DNA of 64,000 bases from Carboxydothermus pertinax (GTDB lineage: Bacteria > Bacillota > Z-2901 > Carboxydothermales > Carboxydothermaceae): positions 50,499-114,498 of the forward strand of contig NZ_BDJK01000055.1 in the NCBI RefSeq assembly GCF_001950255.1, read 5' to 3'. This document shows positions 43,681-53,245 of the stretch, in pieces (the stretch's first letter is position 1; each line of letters begins with the position of its first letter). The notes beneath the pieces are model-generated. The model saw nothing but the letters and a program-made list of their open reading frames with translations, was not told where the DNA came from and made no database searches. The translations under genes and the position numbers were made by a program.

Positions 43681-45327
43681 ATGGCTGCCGAAAATACCGC
43701 AATGCCCTGGCTAAAGCATTATGTGAAAGGGGTAAGACCGCACATCGACTATCCGGAAAAAACATTACCGGAACTTTTGTGGGAAACGATTGAAAAATAT
43801 CCGGGAATTATCGCAACCATTTTTTTGGGCGAAAAAATGACGTACAAAGAGTTTGGTGAAAAAGTAAAAAGGTTAACCCGGGCCTTAAGTCAAATTGGGA
43901 TTAAAAAAGGCGACCGGGTAGCAATTATGCTTCCCAACTCACCCCAGTTTGTAATGAGCTATTTTGCCATCTTATCTCTGGGCGGGATTGTCGTTCAGCT
44001 TAATCCCATGTACGTCGAGCGGGAAATTGAGTATTACTTAAACGACTCCGGTGCTGAAACAATTATTTTGTTAGACGGTTTATACTCGCGAGTTCAGGCG
44101 ATAAAAGAAAATACCTCACTTAAAAATATTATTGTGGTTAATATTCCCCAACTTGGAACCTATTCCGGTGAGTTTGGCCCGGAAGTTTATCACTTTAACG
44201 ATTTGGTGCTAAATAGTGAGCCGGATGTTCCGGAAGTAGCGGTAAGCCCCGATAATGTGGCAGTTTTGCAATATACGGGCGGGACGACCGGCGTTTCGAA
44301 GGGAGCAATGTTAACCCATAAAAATTTAGTAGCTAATGCTTACCAGGTGCGGGAATTTTCCCATCGCCTTTTTGTTCCCGGACAGGAGCGAATTTTAATT
44401 GCCTTACCTCTTTTCCATGTTTACGGCATGACCACAGGCATGAATTTAGCTACCTGCTTTGGTGGTACCATGATTTTAGTTCCCAAATTTGAGGCAGGCC
44501 TTATTTTAGAGCATATCGATCTTTACCGTCCTACCGCTTTTCCCGGTGCTCCTACCATGTATATTGCTTTACTGAACCATCCGGATCTTACCAGGTATGA
44601 CTTAAAGTCCATCTACGTTTGCGTTAGCGGTTCCGCTCCTCTGCCGGTAGAGGTCCAGACAAAATTTGAAGAAATTACCGGAGCCATAGTGGTGGAAGGC
44701 TACGGTTTGTCAGAAGCTTCACCGGTAACCCACTTAAATCCAATTGGCGGTTTAAGAAAAATTGGTTCGATTGGCATACCTTATCCCGATACTCTTGCTA
44801 AAATCGTTGATTTAGAAACGGGGGAAGATTTACCGCCGGGAGAAATTGGCGAGCTGGTAGTAAAAGGGCCGCAGGTCATGAAAGGCTACTGGAACCGACC
44901 CGAAGAAACCGCCAGAGCTTTAAGAGATGGCTGGTTATACACCGGTGATATAGCCAAAATGGATGAAGATGGCTTTTTCTACATTGTTGACCGGAAAAAA
45001 GACATGATTATTGCCAGCGGTTATAACATTTATCCCCGGGAAGTAGAAGAAGTACTTTATCAGCACCCCAAAGTTAAAGAAGCGATTGTGGTGGGTGTTC
45101 CCGATGCTTACCGGGGAGAAACGGTCAAAGCCTATATTGTGGTTAAAGATGGTGAAACCTTAACGGAGCAGGAAGTAATTGAATTCTGTAACGCTCGCCT
45201 GGCCAGGTACAAAGTACCGCGCCTGGTGGAATTCAGATCCGAACTTCCCAAAACTGCCGTGGGTAAAGTCTTACGCCGTCTACTGCGGGAGGAAGAACTA
45301 AAAAAGCAGGGTAGTGAAAAATCTTGA
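43681..45327 (+). CDS. Long-chain-type acyl-CoA ligase (copy 1)
   Basis: 548 residues of the AMP-forming ligase family; activates a carboxylic acid to its CoA thioester with ATP. P-loop YTGGTTGVSKGAMLTHKN, A5 motif GYGLSEASP, A7 YTGDIAKMDEDGFF, A8 hinge DRKKDMI, catalytic Lys in PKTAVGKVLRR. It is closely similar to the ligase at 46783 along its whole length, with the last 200 bases nearly identical, so the two are recent duplicates or are kept alike by conversion. The substrate cannot be assigned. Confidence 0.93.
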   Translation: MAAENTAMPWLKHYVKGVRPHIDYPEKTLPELLWETIEKYPGIIATIFLGEKMTYKEFGEKVKRLTRALSQIGIKKGDRVAIMLPNSPQFVMSYFAILSLGGIVVQLNPMYVEREIEYYLNDSGAETIILLDGLYSRVQAIKENTSLKNIIVVNIPQLGTYSGEFGPEVYHFNDLVLNSEPDVPEVAVSPDNVAVLQYTGGTTGVSKGAMLTHKNLVANAYQVREFSHRLFVPGQERILIALPLFHVYGMTTGMNLATCFGGTMILVPKFEAGLILEHIDLYRPTAFPGAPTMYIALLNHPDLTRYDLKSIYVCVSGSAPLPVEVQTKFEEITGAIVVEGYGLSEASPVTHLNPIGGLRKIGSIGIPYPDTLAKIVDLETGEDLPPGEIGELVVKGPQVMKGYWNRPEETARALRDGWLYTGDIAKMDEDGFFYIVDRKKDMIIASGYNIYPREVEEVLYQHPKVKEAIVVGVPDAYRGETVKAYIVVKDGETLTEQEVIEFCNARLARYKVPRLVEFRSELPKTAVGKVLRRLLREEELKKQGSEKS

Positions 45328-45329
45328 CT

Positions 45330-45409
45330 AAACCGGTGGTTTCAATTGTAAAGTTAAAAGGTTTAAAAAAGATGACAAAATTTTAAAAAAGCCCAACTTA
45401 ATTTCCTGA
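45330..45409 (+). pseudogene. 5'-end remnant of a DUF362 gene
   Basis: Reads KPVVSIVKLKG, then LKKDDKILKKPNLIS after gaps, matching the start of the intact DUF362 gene at 48628 (PVVSIVSFKD and LKKDDKILIKPNLVS). Frames are broken and the rest is missing. It follows CoA ligase 1 as the intact gene follows CoA ligase 2. The next 160 bases up to 45573 hold only an unassigned open stretch (EIAQDVALLYEKAIFAVDL). Confidence 0.75.
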
Positions 45410-45573
45410 CAGGGGTCGCAGCGGTGATGAACACTACATTTTGGATAATGAGGTAAATGAAGCGGAGCCAAAGGAAATAGCCCAAGATGTGGCTTTATTA
45501 TATGAAAAAGCGATTTTTGCGGTAGATCTAATCCCGGAAGGGTTATTGAAAAATAAAAAGGGAGGGGAAGGTA

Positions 45574-46716
45574 GTGATTAGTTTTGAATTAACGGAGGAG
45601 CAAAAAGCTATTCAAAAGATGGCCAGAGATTTTGTCAGAAAAGAAATTATTCCTATTGCCGCGGAATACGATGAAAAGGAAGAAATACCCTGGCAGGTGA
45701 TTGAAAAAGTATTTAAAGCCGGACTTATGAATTTGCATGTTCCGGTGGAGTACGGTGGGCAGGGAGTGGATTTTATGACCGAGGCCATTGTGGCCGAAGA
45801 AATGGCTTACGGCTGCCTTGGCATAAATGGTACCTTTGGGAATAACGCTCTGGCTCTGACTCCGCTTTTAATTGCCGGGACCGAAGAGCAGATGGAAAAG
45901 TTTTTAAAACCGTTTTGCGCCAAACCCAACTTAGCAGCTTTTTGCTTAACCGAACCGGAAGCCGGTTCCGACGTTTCCGGAATTAAAACCACCGCCCGGC
46001 TGGAAGGGGATGAATGGGTTTTAAACGGGACAAAATGTTTTATCACCAACGGCGGGGTGGCGAGCCTTTACACGGTTTTTGCAACCGTTGATCGGAGTAA
46101 AGGGATAAAGGGGATTACGGCTTTTTTAGTTCCGGGGGATACGCCGGGGATTTATGGCGGAAAAAAAGAAAAGAAAATGGGCGACCGGGCGTCCCACGTA
46201 GCGGAGGTGATACTGGAGAATGTTAGGATTCCAAGAGAAAATGTCTTGGGGGAGGTGGGTAGCGGTTTTAAAATTGCCATGCAAACTTTAGACCAGACGC
46301 GCCCGATGATTGGGGCTACGGCAGTAGGGGTTGCCCGGCGGGCTTTAGATGAAGCGCTTAAATACGCTAAAGAGCGAAAACAGTTTGGCCGTGCTATCGC
46401 CGAATTCCAGGCAATTCAATTTATGCTGGCCGATATGGCGATGCAGATTGAAGCAGCCCGGGCGCTGGTCTGGAAAGCCTGCTGGATGCTGGACCAAGGT
46501 ATGAAAGCAACTAAAGAGGGTGCAATGGCGAAATGTTTTGCCAGCGATATAGCGATGAAAGTAACCGTCGATGCGGTGCAAATTCTTGGCGGTTACGGCT
46601 ATATGCGGGACTATACGGTGGAAAAATTGATGCGGGATGCGAAAATTACCCAAATTTATGAAGGTACCAACCAGATTCAAAGACTGGTAATTGGCCGGGA
46701 ACTTTTAAAAGATTAA
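45574..46716 (+). CDS. Acyl-CoA dehydrogenase (copy 3)
   Basis: 380 residues, GTG start after a GGGAGGGG site. FAD motif [16 protein letters not shown]-terminal QIYEGTNQIQRLVIGREL with the catalytic Glu, typical of short/medium-chain dehydrogenases. It forms a block with the following ligase and DUF362 gene. The remnants at 43567 and 45330 show that this block was once duplicated. Confidence 0.93.
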   Translation: MISFELTEEQKAIQKMARDFVRKEIIPIAAEYDEKEEIPWQVIEKVFKAGLMNLHVPVEYGGQGVDFMTEAIVAEEMAYGCLGINGTFGNNALALTPLLIAGTEEQMEKFLKPFCAKPNLAAFCLTEPEAGSDVSGIKTTARLEGDEWVLNGTKCFITNGGVASLYTVFATVDRSKGIKGITAFLVPGDTPGIYGGKKEKKMGDRASHVAEVILENVRIPRENVLGEVGSGFKIAMQTLDQTRPMIGATAVGVARRALDEALKYAKERKQFGRAIAEFQAIQFMLADMAMQIEAARALVWKACWMLDQGMKATKEGAMAKCFASDIAMKVTVDAVQILGGYGYMRDYTVEKLMRDAKITQIYEGTNQIQRLVIGRELLKD

Positions 46717-46782
46717 GAAAAAATTTTTTAAGACGAATGTTAAGAAAATTTTTAAAATTAATCCATTACAAGGAGGGATCTT

Positions 46783-48435
46783 ATGACTTCGGTGTATCAG
46801 GCTAAACCCTGGTTAAAGCATTATTCCGAAGGGGTCAGGCCGAGTCTAAACTACCCGGAGAAAACTCTCCATGAGCTTTTCTGGGAAACCACGGAAAAAT
46901 ATCCGGGGTTGACGGCTACTGTATTTTTAGGGCAGGAAATGACCTATAAAGAACTGGGCGAACAAATTAAAAGATTTACCACTGCCTTAAGTAAACTTAG
47001 CATTAAAAAAGGTGACCGGGTAGCGGTGATGCTTCCCAACTGTCAGGAGTTTGTGATAAGTTACTTTGCCATTTTAAACCTTGGGGGCATTGTGGTCCAG
47101 ACAAATCCCATGTATGTGGAAAGGGAATTAGAGTACCAGTTAAACGATTCCGGTGCCGAGACCATTATTTTATTAGATGTTTTGTACCCGAGAGCTCAGG
47201 CGGTAAAAGGAAATACCGCTCTTAAAAATATCATCGTGGTCAGTATCCCGCTAATCGGCACCTATAACGGTGAATTTGGACCTGGAGTTTATAAATTTAG
47301 TGATTTAATCTCCGATTCTGAACCAAGTCCTCCTGAAGTTACCGTGACTCCCGACGATGTGGCGGTATTACAGTATACCGGCGGAACAACAGGTATTTCC
47401 AAGGGGGCAATGCTGACCCATAAAAATTTAGTGGCCAATGTTTATCAGGTCAGAGAATTTTCTAACGGTATCTTCTTTGACGGCCAGGAGAGAGTCTTAA
47501 CCGCCTTGCCTCTCTTCCATGTTTACGGAATGACCTGCTGCATGAATTTGGCTACCTGCTTTGGCGGGACGATGATCTTAATTCCCAAATTTGATGCTAC
47601 TCTCCTGCTGCAGCATATCCAGCGCTACCGTCCAACTTCCTTCCCTGGCGCTCCCACAATGTATGTAGCTTTACTGAACCACCCGGACCTGACGAAATAC
47701 GACTTGAAGTCGATTAATGTTTGTGTAAGTGGTTCCGCACCGCTGCCTGTAGAAGTGCAGACCAAATTTGAAGAAGTTACCGGTGCCGTGGTTGTGGAAG
47801 GTTACGGGTTGTCCGAAGCCTCTCCGGTGACCCACTGTAACCCCATAAGAGGCACCAGAAAAATTGGCTCAATAGGTGTGCCTTATTCCGATACCATAGC
47901 CAAAATAGTAGATATCGAAACCGGAGAGGATTTACCGCCGGGACAGATTGGTGAACTGGTGGTCCAGGGGCCGCAGGTCATGAAAGGCTACTGGAACCGT
48001 CCCGAAGAGACCGCTAAAGCCTTAAAGGATGGCTGGCTCTATACCGGCGACCTGGCCAAAATGGATGAAGACGGCTTTTTCTACATTGTTGACCGGAAGA
48101 AAGACATGATTATTGCCGGAGGCTACAACATTTATCCCCGGGAAGTTGAAGAGGTACTTTATCAGCATCCCAAAGTTAAAGAAGCGATTGTGGTTGGTGT
48201 GCCGGATCCTTACCGGGGAGAAACGGTCAAAGCGTTTATTGTCGTAAAAGAGGGAGAAACCTTAACGGAGCAGGAAGTAATTGAATTCTGCAACGCTCAC
48301 CTGGCCAGGTACAAAGTACCGCGCTTGGTGGAATTCAGATCCGAACTTCCCAAAACTGTCGTGGGTAAAGTCTTACGCCGTCAGCTGCGGGAGGAAGAGT
48401 TGCAAAAGCAAAATAAAAACGATGAAAGGTTTTAA
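46783..48435 (+). CDS. Long-chain-type acyl-CoA ligase (copy 2)
   Basis: 550 residues with all AMP-ligase motifs (YTGGTTGISKGAMLTHKN, GYGLSEASP, YTGDLAKMDEDGFF, PKTVVGKVLRR). Paralogue of the ligase at 43681; differences are scattered, for example in the substrate-pocket region (MTCCMNLATC here, MTTGMNLATC there), so specificity may differ slightly. Ends just before a small membrane-protein gene. Confidence 0.93.
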   Translation: MTSVYQAKPWLKHYSEGVRPSLNYPEKTLHELFWETTEKYPGLTATVFLGQEMTYKELGEQIKRFTTALSKLSIKKGDRVAVMLPNCQEFVISYFAILNLGGIVVQTNPMYVERELEYQLNDSGAETIILLDVLYPRAQAVKGNTALKNIIVVSIPLIGTYNGEFGPGVYKFSDLISDSEPSPPEVTVTPDDVAVLQYTGGTTGISKGAMLTHKNLVANVYQVREFSNGIFFDGQERVLTALPLFHVYGMTCCMNLATCFGGTMILIPKFDATLLLQHIQRYRPTSFPGAPTMYVALLNHPDLTKYDLKSINVCVSGSAPLPVEVQTKFEEVTGAVVVEGYGLSEASPVTHCNPIRGTRKIGSIGVPYSDTIAKIVDIETGEDLPPGQIGELVVQGPQVMKGYWNRPEETAKALKDGWLYTGDLAKMDEDGFFYIVDRKKDMIIAGGYNIYPREVEEVLYQHPKVKEAIVVGVPDPYRGETVKAFIVVKEGETLTEQEVIEFCNAHLARYKVPRLVEFRSELPKTVVGKVLRRQLREEELQKQNKNDERF

Positions 48436-48436
48436 A

Positions 48437-48595
48437 ATGAGCTGTAATGAGCATCAAGGATTCCAAATGCGGACAGTAATAATTGCCGCGATAGTTGCTT
48501 TCTGGATTGTAGTAGGTGAGGTGGTGTTAAGTGCTTTAAAACTTGAAGGATGGTTATCCTTTAAATTCTTACTACCGAAAAGCAGCGAAGCTTAA
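48437..48595 (+). CDS. Small single-helix membrane protein
   Basis: 52 residues starting at an ATG one base after the ligase stop. One hydrophobic helix (VIIAAIVAFWIVVGEVVLSAL) in a short polar context. No family recognised. It is absent beside ligase copy 1. Expression is supported only by spacing. Confidence 0.5.
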   Translation: MSCNEHQGFQMRTVIIAAIVAFWIVVGEVVLSALKLEGWLSFKFLLPKSSEA

Positions 48596-48627
48596 AATTG
48601 TTTTAGCTTTAAAAATGGGGGGAGATT

Positions 48628-49920
48628 ATGGTAATGCCAGTAGTCTCAATCGTTAGTTTTAAAGATGCCTATCAATCACTAAGAAAAGCTTTAGAACTTT
48701 GTGATGGATTTGCAGGCTTAAAAAAAGATGACAAAATCTTAATCAAGCCCAATTTAGTATCCTGGGATTTTGATTTGCCATTTCCGCCCTTTGGCGTGGT
48801 TACTACCTCAGCGGTTATGGCAGCGTTGGTAAGAATCCTTAAGGAAGAAGGATTTAACCACCTGACCATTGGCGAGGGTTCTTTAATGAACCCTCGCCCG
48901 ATGGGAAGGCAAATCTTTAAGGTATTAGGCTACGAAAAACTTGCCGAACAGTACGGGGTAGAGCTTATAGATTTTAATGAAGGCAAATTTACCGAAATCG
49001 ATTTTGGCCCCATAAAACTTGCTGTTGCCAATAAAGTGTTAGAAGCGGATAAAATCATTAACCTTCCCGTCTTAAAAACCCACAACCAGTGTAAAGTATC
49101 CCTTGGGATAAAAAACCTGAAAGGGACCATCAATCGCCGCTCTAAAACCCACTGCCACGGTAAAGACTGGGACTTAGAACACACTTTTCCCCATTTAGCT
49201 GAAAAATTACCTATAGCCCTGACCATCATCGATGGAGTTTTTGCCTTAGAAAAAGGTCCGGGCCACACCGGCAAAGCATACCGCAAAGACTTACTTATCG
49301 CATCTACCGATGTTTTTGCCGCCGATGTAGTTGGAGCTTATGTGATGGGCTATCATGCCTCGGATATAGAACATTTACGTTATTTTGCTGAACGTAACGG
49401 CCGCAGTACGGAACTTCAAATTATAGAAATTCGCGGGGAAGATATAGCCAAACACCGAGAATATATCGACTACGACTGGGAATGGCAGGAAGGGGATCTC
49501 GGCCCTGCCGGTTTTGCCAAGCGGAGGATTACCGGTATTGCCATTAGAAAATACGATAGTTCCCTCTGCACCGGTTGTTCGGGGATGTATAATCCCATGC
49601 TTATTATGTTGATGTCAGCTTTTAAGGGTAAACCTTTTCCCAATGTAGAGGTGATTAGCGGTAAGCGCCAGCTGGCTTCACCGGGGTTTGATTACACCGT
49701 TTTATTTGGCAAATGCGTATATGAACTAAATAAAAATAACCCCAACATCAAAAATGCCATAGCCTTAAAAGGCTGCCCGCCTTCTATTAAAGACCTGGAA
49801 GAAAACCTAAAAGAAGCTGGGATTTACTGCAATTATGACGAATATGTAAATTACCGGAACTACATCTTCAGCCGCTATAAAAAAGAGGATGGCTTTGATT
49901 TAGGGCTTTATTCCCTTTAA
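48628..49920 (+). CDS. DUF362-family protein
   Basis: 430 residues. DUF362 signature segments are KDDKILIKPNLVSW, LPVLKTHNQCKVSLGIKNLKG and DGVFALEKGPGHTGK. DUF362 proteins are of unknown function and are often Fe-S-associated; here the Cys set CTGCSGMYNP and LKGCPPS could bind a cluster, but there is no classical ferredoxin motif. A redox role alongside the acyl-CoA dehydrogenases is possible. A remnant of a second copy lies at 45330. Confidence 0.82.
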   Translation: MVMPVVSIVSFKDAYQSLRKALELCDGFAGLKKDDKILIKPNLVSWDFDLPFPPFGVVTTSAVMAALVRILKEEGFNHLTIGEGSLMNPRPMGRQIFKVLGYEKLAEQYGVELIDFNEGKFTEIDFGPIKLAVANKVLEADKIINLPVLKTHNQCKVSLGIKNLKGTINRRSKTHCHGKDWDLEHTFPHLAEKLPIALTIIDGVFALEKGPGHTGKAYRKDLLIASTDVFAADVVGAYVMGYHASDIEHLRYFAERNGRSTELQIIEIRGEDIAKHREYIDYDWEWQEGDLGPAGFAKRRITGIAIRKYDSSLCTGCSGMYNPMLIMLMSAFKGKPFPNVEVISGKRQLASPGFDYTVLFGKCVYELNKNNPNIKNAIALKGCPPSIKDLEENLKEAGIYCNYDEYVNYRNYIFSRYKKEDGFDLGLYSL

Positions 49921-49946
49921 GAGAAATAATTATTTGGAGGACAAAT

Positions 49947-50396
49947 ATGGAGATAAAAAAAGAAATGGTAGGAATGAAATTTCCCCCTTTTACTTACCGG
50001 GTAGTAGAGGAGAAGATAAGGGAACTAGTAGCAGCAATAGGTGATCCCAATCCAATCTACAGAGATCGAAACGAAGCCCAAGCCCAGGGCTATGAAAACA
50101 TAGTGGCACCTCCTACCTTTATTACCTTAGCTACTCACTGGACCGGGTCTCTCTACCGGTATCTGAAGGAAATAGGGGTTGATCTTACTCGTATTTTACA
50201 CGGGGAAGAGCATTACGAGTATTTTGGGGAAATTTATCCGGGGGATATTTTAACCGGAGAAGCAAAGCTTCTCGCGGTAGAAGAAAAGAAAGGAAATTTT
50301 GGCCCCATGACGTTTATCAAAATAGAGATTATTTATACCAACCAAGAGGGGAAAAAAGTTTTACGGGCCACCGGTGTAATTATTGTGAAAAATTAA
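49947..50396 (+). CDS. MaoC-like dehydratase, N-type (HadA-like) subunit
   Basis: 149 residues of the hot-dog MaoC-N type (FPPFTYRVVEEKIRELVAAIGDPNP, VAPPTFITLATHW). In mycobacterial HadAB and fungal FAS-type enzymes this half is non-catalytic and pairs with a catalytic partner, here the next gene. Together they would hydrate or dehydrate (R)-3-hydroxyacyl-CoA, the opposite stereochemistry to the crotonases upstream. Confidence 0.88.
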   Translation: MEIKKEMVGMKFPPFTYRVVEEKIRELVAAIGDPNPIYRDRNEAQAQGYENIVAPPTFITLATHWTGSLYRYLKEIGVDLTRILHGEEHYEYFGEIYPGDILTGEAKLLAVEEKKGNFGPMTFIKIEIIYTNQEGKKVLRATGVIIVKN

Positions 50397-50409
50397 CTGG
50401 AGGTTTGCC

Positions 50410-50853
50410 ATGAAAAAGAGAGTATCCGAATTAAAGCCGGGGGATGAATTTCCGGCCTTAAAGAAAGAGCCGGTCACCCGGGTGCAAATTGCCCGCTATG
50501 CCGGCGCCTCGGGTGATTTTAATCCGCTTCACTTAGATGATGCGGCGGGCATAGCTCTCGGTACCGGAGGTGTTATCGCCCACGGAATGCTAATTATGGG
50601 CTTTGCCGGCCAGGCGGTTACCAGCTGGATACCGAAAAAAGCCTTAAAAAAATTTGGGGTGCGGTTTGTAGGGATGACCCGCCCTGGAGAGTCAATTACT
50701 GTAGAAGGAAAAATTACTGAGGTGAAAGTTCAGGGGGAGGAGTACAGTATTACCGCCAAAATAACTGCTAAAGGCCAAAATCAAAACCTTAAAATAAAAG
50801 GAAGTTTTGCAGCGCTGCTTCCTCCAGATTATGAATTAATACTAAAAGACTAA
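50410..50853 (+). CDS. MaoC-like dehydratase, catalytic (HadB-like) subunit
   Basis: 147 residues with the hydratase-2 motif: Asp and His in GDFNPLHLDDAAGIALG followed by GVIAHGMLIMGFAG. Catalytic partner of the preceding gene, 13 bases apart. (R)-specific enoyl-CoA hydratase activity is expected. Confidence 0.9.
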   Translation: MKKRVSELKPGDEFPALKKEPVTRVQIARYAGASGDFNPLHLDDAAGIALGTGGVIAHGMLIMGFAGQAVTSWIPKKALKKFGVRFVGMTRPGESITVEGKITEVKVQGEEYSITAKITAKGQNQNLKIKGSFAALLPPDYELILKD

Positions 50854-50873
50854 AAAAAGGGGGAGCTAAATTT

Positions 50874-52301
50874 ATGCGGACAGCAGAGGAGTATATGGAA
50901 AAGCTTTTTAAGATGCGGAAAAACGTTTATTACGATGGGGAACTTATTGGCCGGGACGATCCAAGATTAAGACCCGGGATAAATGTTATCTGTGAAACTT
51001 TTAATTATGCGGCCGATCCGCAGTATGAAGAGTTATTAACAGCAACATCTCATTTAACCGGGAAAAAAGTAAACCGCTTTACCCATATTCATCAGAGTAC
51101 CGATGATTTACTGAAAAAACAGGAAATGACCCGCTTTATGTGCCAAAGAGTGGGTGGCTGTGTCCAGCGCTGCATGGGAATTGATGCCTTAAACGCCCTT
51201 TCGGTCGTAACCAAAGACATGGATAATGCCCTGGGCACCAGCTACCACGAACGCTTTTTAAATTATTTGAGATATTTTCAAGAAAATGACCTGGTGGGCA
51301 ACTGCGCCCAAACCGATGTCAAAGGCGACCGTTCCCTGCGCCCCCACCAGCAGGAAGACCCGGATTTGTATTTGCGAGTAGTGGAAAAACGGGAAGATGG
51401 CATAGTGGTTTGCGGTGCCAAGGCCCACAACACCATCGCCCCTTATGCCGATGAAATCATTGTTGTCCCTACCCGGATGATGACGGAAAAAGATGCGGAC
51501 TGGGCGGTCGCTTTTGCCGTCCCGGCCGATGCTGATGGGGTTACCCAAATAATTCGAATATCCAACCCCCGGCCGCGGAAGAAGCTCGATGCTCCCATTG
51601 CCCAGTACGGCTCCGCCGACTCCTTAACGGTTTTTGACCACGTCTTTGTGCCCTGGGAGCGGGTGTTTATGTGCGGGGAGTGGCAGTTTGCTGGCCAACT
51701 AGCTCTTTTATTTGCCACCTACCACAGGCACAGCTATACCGGCTGCAAGCCGGCGGTAACCGACATCATCATGGGGGCATCGGCCCTGGTAGCCGAGTAT
51801 AATGGAGTGCCCAAAGCACCGCATGTTCGGGATGCCTTAGTTGAACTTATCACTGTGGCTGAGCTGGTTTACGGCGCCGGGATAGCTGCCGGTGTCAAAG
51901 CCAAAAAAGCAGCATCGGGAACTTATATTCCGGAGGTGGTGTACACCAACGTTGCCCGCTACTACGCCGGCATCAACGTCTACCATGAGCATGAAATCTT
52001 GGCCGAATTGGCGGGTGGTTTGCCGGCAACGCTGCCGCCGGAAGGAGATTTTCTCAATGATGATACCAAAGGTTACCTGGAAAAATACATTATGCGAAAA
52101 GCGGGAATTTCAGCGGAAAACCAGCACCGCTGTTTCAGGATGATTAGCGACTTACTGGTTTCGGCCCATGCTGGTGTTAAACAGGTAGCTGGAGTGCACG
52201 GCGGTGGTTCGCCGATTATGGAAAAAATAGCAATTTACGGCCAGTACGATATTGAGGAGAAGAAAAAACTGGCTAAATATTTAGCGGGGATTAAAGAATA
52301 A
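50874..52301 (+). CDS. 4-hydroxybutyryl-CoA dehydratase / vinylacetyl-CoA isomerase
   Basis: 475 residues, a FAD and 4Fe-4S radical enzyme converting 4-hydroxybutyryl-CoA to crotonyl-CoA; oxygen-sensitive. The cluster ligands match the Clostridium aminobutyricum enzyme pattern (Cys99, Cys103, His292, Cys299): CVQRC gives C-x3-C and HRHSYTGC gives H-x6-C. Also NCAQTDVKGDRSLRP and GVHGGGSPIMEKIAIY. The crotonyl-CoA product can be taken to acetyl-CoA by the hydratase, dehydrogenase and thiolase in the same operon. Confidence 0.93.
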   Translation: MRTAEEYMEKLFKMRKNVYYDGELIGRDDPRLRPGINVICETFNYAADPQYEELLTATSHLTGKKVNRFTHIHQSTDDLLKKQEMTRFMCQRVGGCVQRCMGIDALNALSVVTKDMDNALGTSYHERFLNYLRYFQENDLVGNCAQTDVKGDRSLRPHQQEDPDLYLRVVEKREDGIVVCGAKAHNTIAPYADEIIVVPTRMMTEKDADWAVAFAVPADADGVTQIIRISNPRPRKKLDAPIAQYGSADSLTVFDHVFVPWERVFMCGEWQFAGQLALLFATYHRHSYTGCKPAVTDIIMGASALVAEYNGVPKAPHVRDALVELITVAELVYGAGIAAGVKAKKAASGTYIPEVVYTNVARYYAGINVYHEHEILAELAGGLPATLPPEGDFLNDDTKGYLEKYIMRKAGISAENQHRCFRMISDLLVSAHAGVKQVAGVHGGGSPIMEKIAIYGQYDIEEKKKLAKYLAGIKE

Positions 52302-52318
52302 CCGGTGGGGGGTTAATC

Positions 52319-53095
52319 ATGCCATATGCTGAGGTTAACGGAATTAAAATGTTTTATAAAGAACAGGGAAGCGGGCCGCCCCTTCTTTGCATCATGGGCT
52401 TAGGGGGCAACGCAGACTGGTGGAGCGAGCGGTTTGTCTTTGAAATGAGTGAGGAGTTTCGCCTTATCTTACCGGACAACCGGGGAGCGGGGAGAAGCGA
52501 CTGCCCGGAAGAGCAGTGGACCATTGAAACCAATGCCGATGATGTTAAAACTCTTTTAGATGAATTAAAAATAGAAAAAACTAATGTCTTTGGTATCTCC
52601 ATGGGCGGGATGATAGCTCAAATTTTCGCTATTAAATATCCGGAACGGGTAGAAAAGCTGGTCTTAGGCTGCACCTTTTGCGGGGTTAAACACGGTATCC
52701 CGTCCCAGGCTCTTCTCTGGGATGACAGCTCCCTTGAAGCCCGGGCTCGGAAAACTGCAGAACTAATCTTTTGTGAGGAAACAATAAAAAAATACCCCAA
52801 AGTCATTGATTTATTTGTAGAACGCTACCTGAAACTTCCTACCTCCAGGGAAGGCTTTTTCCGCCAGTTAAATGCTATTTTAAACTTTGATAGCTTCAAT
52901 GATTTAAAGAAAATCACTGCACCAACCTTAATCATGACCGGAATGGAAGACCAAATCTTACATCATGAAAACTCCGACATCCTGCGAAAACACATTCAGA
53001 ACTCCCGATTAGTGAAGTTTAGTCCTGCGGGTCATGGCTTTTTTGAAGAAGTACCGGAAGTCTTGGATATCTTAAAAAGCTTCTTTAAAAGCTAA
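52319..53095 (+). CDS. Alpha/beta-hydrolase
   Basis: 258 residues. Nucleophile elbow GISMGGMIAQI, Asp in TGMEDQILHHEN, His in SPAGHGFFEE; oxyanion region CIMGLGGNADWW. Similar to 3-oxoadipate enol-lactonase-like hydrolases and esterases. Last gene of the operon, so it may be a thioesterase or lactonase (for instance gamma-butyrolactone to 4-hydroxybutyrate, which would feed the dehydratase); this role is a guess. Confidence 0.88.
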   Translation: MPYAEVNGIKMFYKEQGSGPPLLCIMGLGGNADWWSERFVFEMSEEFRLILPDNRGAGRSDCPEEQWTIETNADDVKTLLDELKIEKTNVFGISMGGMIAQIFAIKYPERVEKLVLGCTFCGVKHGIPSQALLWDDSSLEARARKTAELIFCEETIKKYPKVIDLFVERYLKLPTSREGFFRQLNAILNFDSFNDLKKITAPTLIMTGMEDQILHHENSDILRKHIQNSRLVKFSPAGHGFFEEVPEVLDILKSFFKS

Positions 53096-53101
53096 AACTT
53101 A

Positions 53102-53127
53102 CCCCCCGGGAAGCTTCCGGGGGTTTT
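53102..53127 (+). terminator. Terminator ending the acyl-CoA operon
   Basis: CCCCCCGGGAAGCTTCCGGGGG forms a near-perfect palindromic stem, followed by TTTT. Confidence 0.8.
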
Positions 53128-53186
53128 AAACACCTATGGTTAGCAAAAAGGAATTACCGTATTCCGGCGGCGGATGTGTTCATTTA

Positions 53187-53216
53187 TTGAGTAATTGAAG
53201 GAAAAAATGTTATAAT
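53187..53216 (+). promoter_or_regulatory. Promoter of the flavoprotein gene
   Basis: TTGAGT (53187-53192), an 18-base spacer and TATAAT (53211-53216), 30 bases before the start codon. Confidence 0.55.
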
Positions 53217-53245
53217 TTTAAAAAAGCTTTAGGAGGGAGAGGAAG

